6,234 nucleotides of DNA from Bacteroidota bacterium (GTDB lineage: Bacteria; Bacteroidota; Bacteroidia; Flavobacteriales_D; Crocinitomicaceae): NCBI GenBank assembly GCA_016866415.1, contig VGML01000126.1, positions 1 to 6,234 of the forward strand, written 5' to 3'. The notes beneath the pieces are model-generated. The model did not search any database. It was not told where the DNA came from and saw only the letters and a list, made by a program, of their open reading frames with translations. This document shows, one piece after another, positions 5,953-6,234 of this stretch. The translations under genes were made by a program, and so were the position numbers. How positions within the stretch are numbered: position 1 is the stretch's first letter; each line of letters opens with the position of its first letter.

Positions 5953-6224
5953 TATGCTTTTTCTTTTTGGCGAATCATCTTTAAGAATTTTTTATTGGAA
6001 TGAAGCGCCTTGAGATCTTCGTCTTTTCTCATCCATTCGAAATCTATCCAGCCGCCTTCTAGGGAGGATTCTATTGCCTCTAGAGCCTTTGCAATGTTGT
6101 CAGTGACGGCATAACAACATGCTAAATTATAATACAAGCTGCTATACTCTTCTATCAAATCAATTTCTTTGTCAGATTCTTGTAAGGAACGCCCTTTAAT
6201 TTTTCTAAACATCGAGTCACCCAT
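5931..6224 (-). CDS. TPR-containing protein, 5' end uncertain (possibly partial)
   Basis: A 97-residue frame from the ATG at 6224, but the frame stays open to the window edge (three more codons, Gln-Arg-Phe), so the true start may lie beyond it. Residues ~29-57 (SLYYNLACCYAVTDNIAKALEAIESSLEGG) make one clear tetratricopeptide repeat with the usual Leu-Ala and Ala-Leu positions. It is followed by WMRKDEDLKALHSNKKFLKMI (split here at Asp-Leu for reading), a tail seen after the last TPR of many small bacterial TPR proteins, and a lysine-rich C-terminus. There is no membrane segment in the visible part. TPR proteins act as protein-binding scaffolds, and no specific partner or process can be named. 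It converges on the tRNA-Arg gene across about 195 bp of non-coding DNA, and no minus-strand terminator with a T-tract follows its stop. Confidence 0.75.
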   Translation of the reverse strand: MGDSMFRKIKGRSLQESDKEIDLIEEYSSLYYNLACCYAVTDNIAKALEAIESSLEGGWIDFEWMRKDEDLKALHSNKKFLKMIRQKEKAYKKLNKR

Positions 6225-6234
6225 AAAACGCTGA

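Noticed and set aside
5873..6013. Small plus-strand frame from ATG 5873 (about 46 codons)
   Set aside because: Most of it is antisense to the TPR gene and its translation is not recognisable; no promoter box precedes it.

Overview
The window looks like chromosomal DNA from a member of the Bacteroidota, probably Flavobacteriales (a Crocinitomicaceae/Fluviicola-like genome would fit; this placement is inference). It is AT-rich, has Bacteroidota-type promoters (-7 box TAnnTTTG, -33 TTG), carries the compact rpsF-rpsR-rplI operon with no ssb gene inside it, and encodes a large OmpA-family protein with TPR and PD40 repeats, typical of the phylum.

Layout. On the + strand, 1-737 is the C-terminal two thirds of a class I/II aminotransferase whose start lies outside the window. 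One base later a GTG-started DUF1801 gene follows (739-1176), probably translationally coupled. This pair converges, with a 19-base gap, on a long minus-strand block reading from high to low coordinates: rpsF (5515-5177), rpsR (5146-4886), rplI (4854-4408), a strong hairpin terminator (about 4388-4345), a low-specificity threonine aldolase (4324-3305), and a secreted envelope protein with the domain order of the type IX secretion component PorE (3244-1196). A textbook Bacteroidota promoter (5550-5579) drives the ribosomal operon. Back to back with it, on the + strand, are a -7 box and a tRNA-Arg(TCG) gene (5661-5734) followed by an intrinsic terminator. About 195 bp with no convincing gene but several inverted repeats (5735-5930) then lead to a minus-strand TPR protein (5931-6224) whose 5' end may lie beyond the window.

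The genes are mainly housekeeping: translation (S6, S18, L9, tRNA-Arg), amino-acid/PLP metabolism (aminotransferase, threonine aldolase) and envelope/secretion (PorE-like). I see no mobile element, CRISPR array, phage gene or defence system. The most interesting signal is small: the tRNA-Arg lacks the near-universal G19-C56 tertiary pair and instead has U19 and A56, a paired exchange that would keep a Watson-Crick pair at the elbow. I see no sign of a wholly new biological system here.
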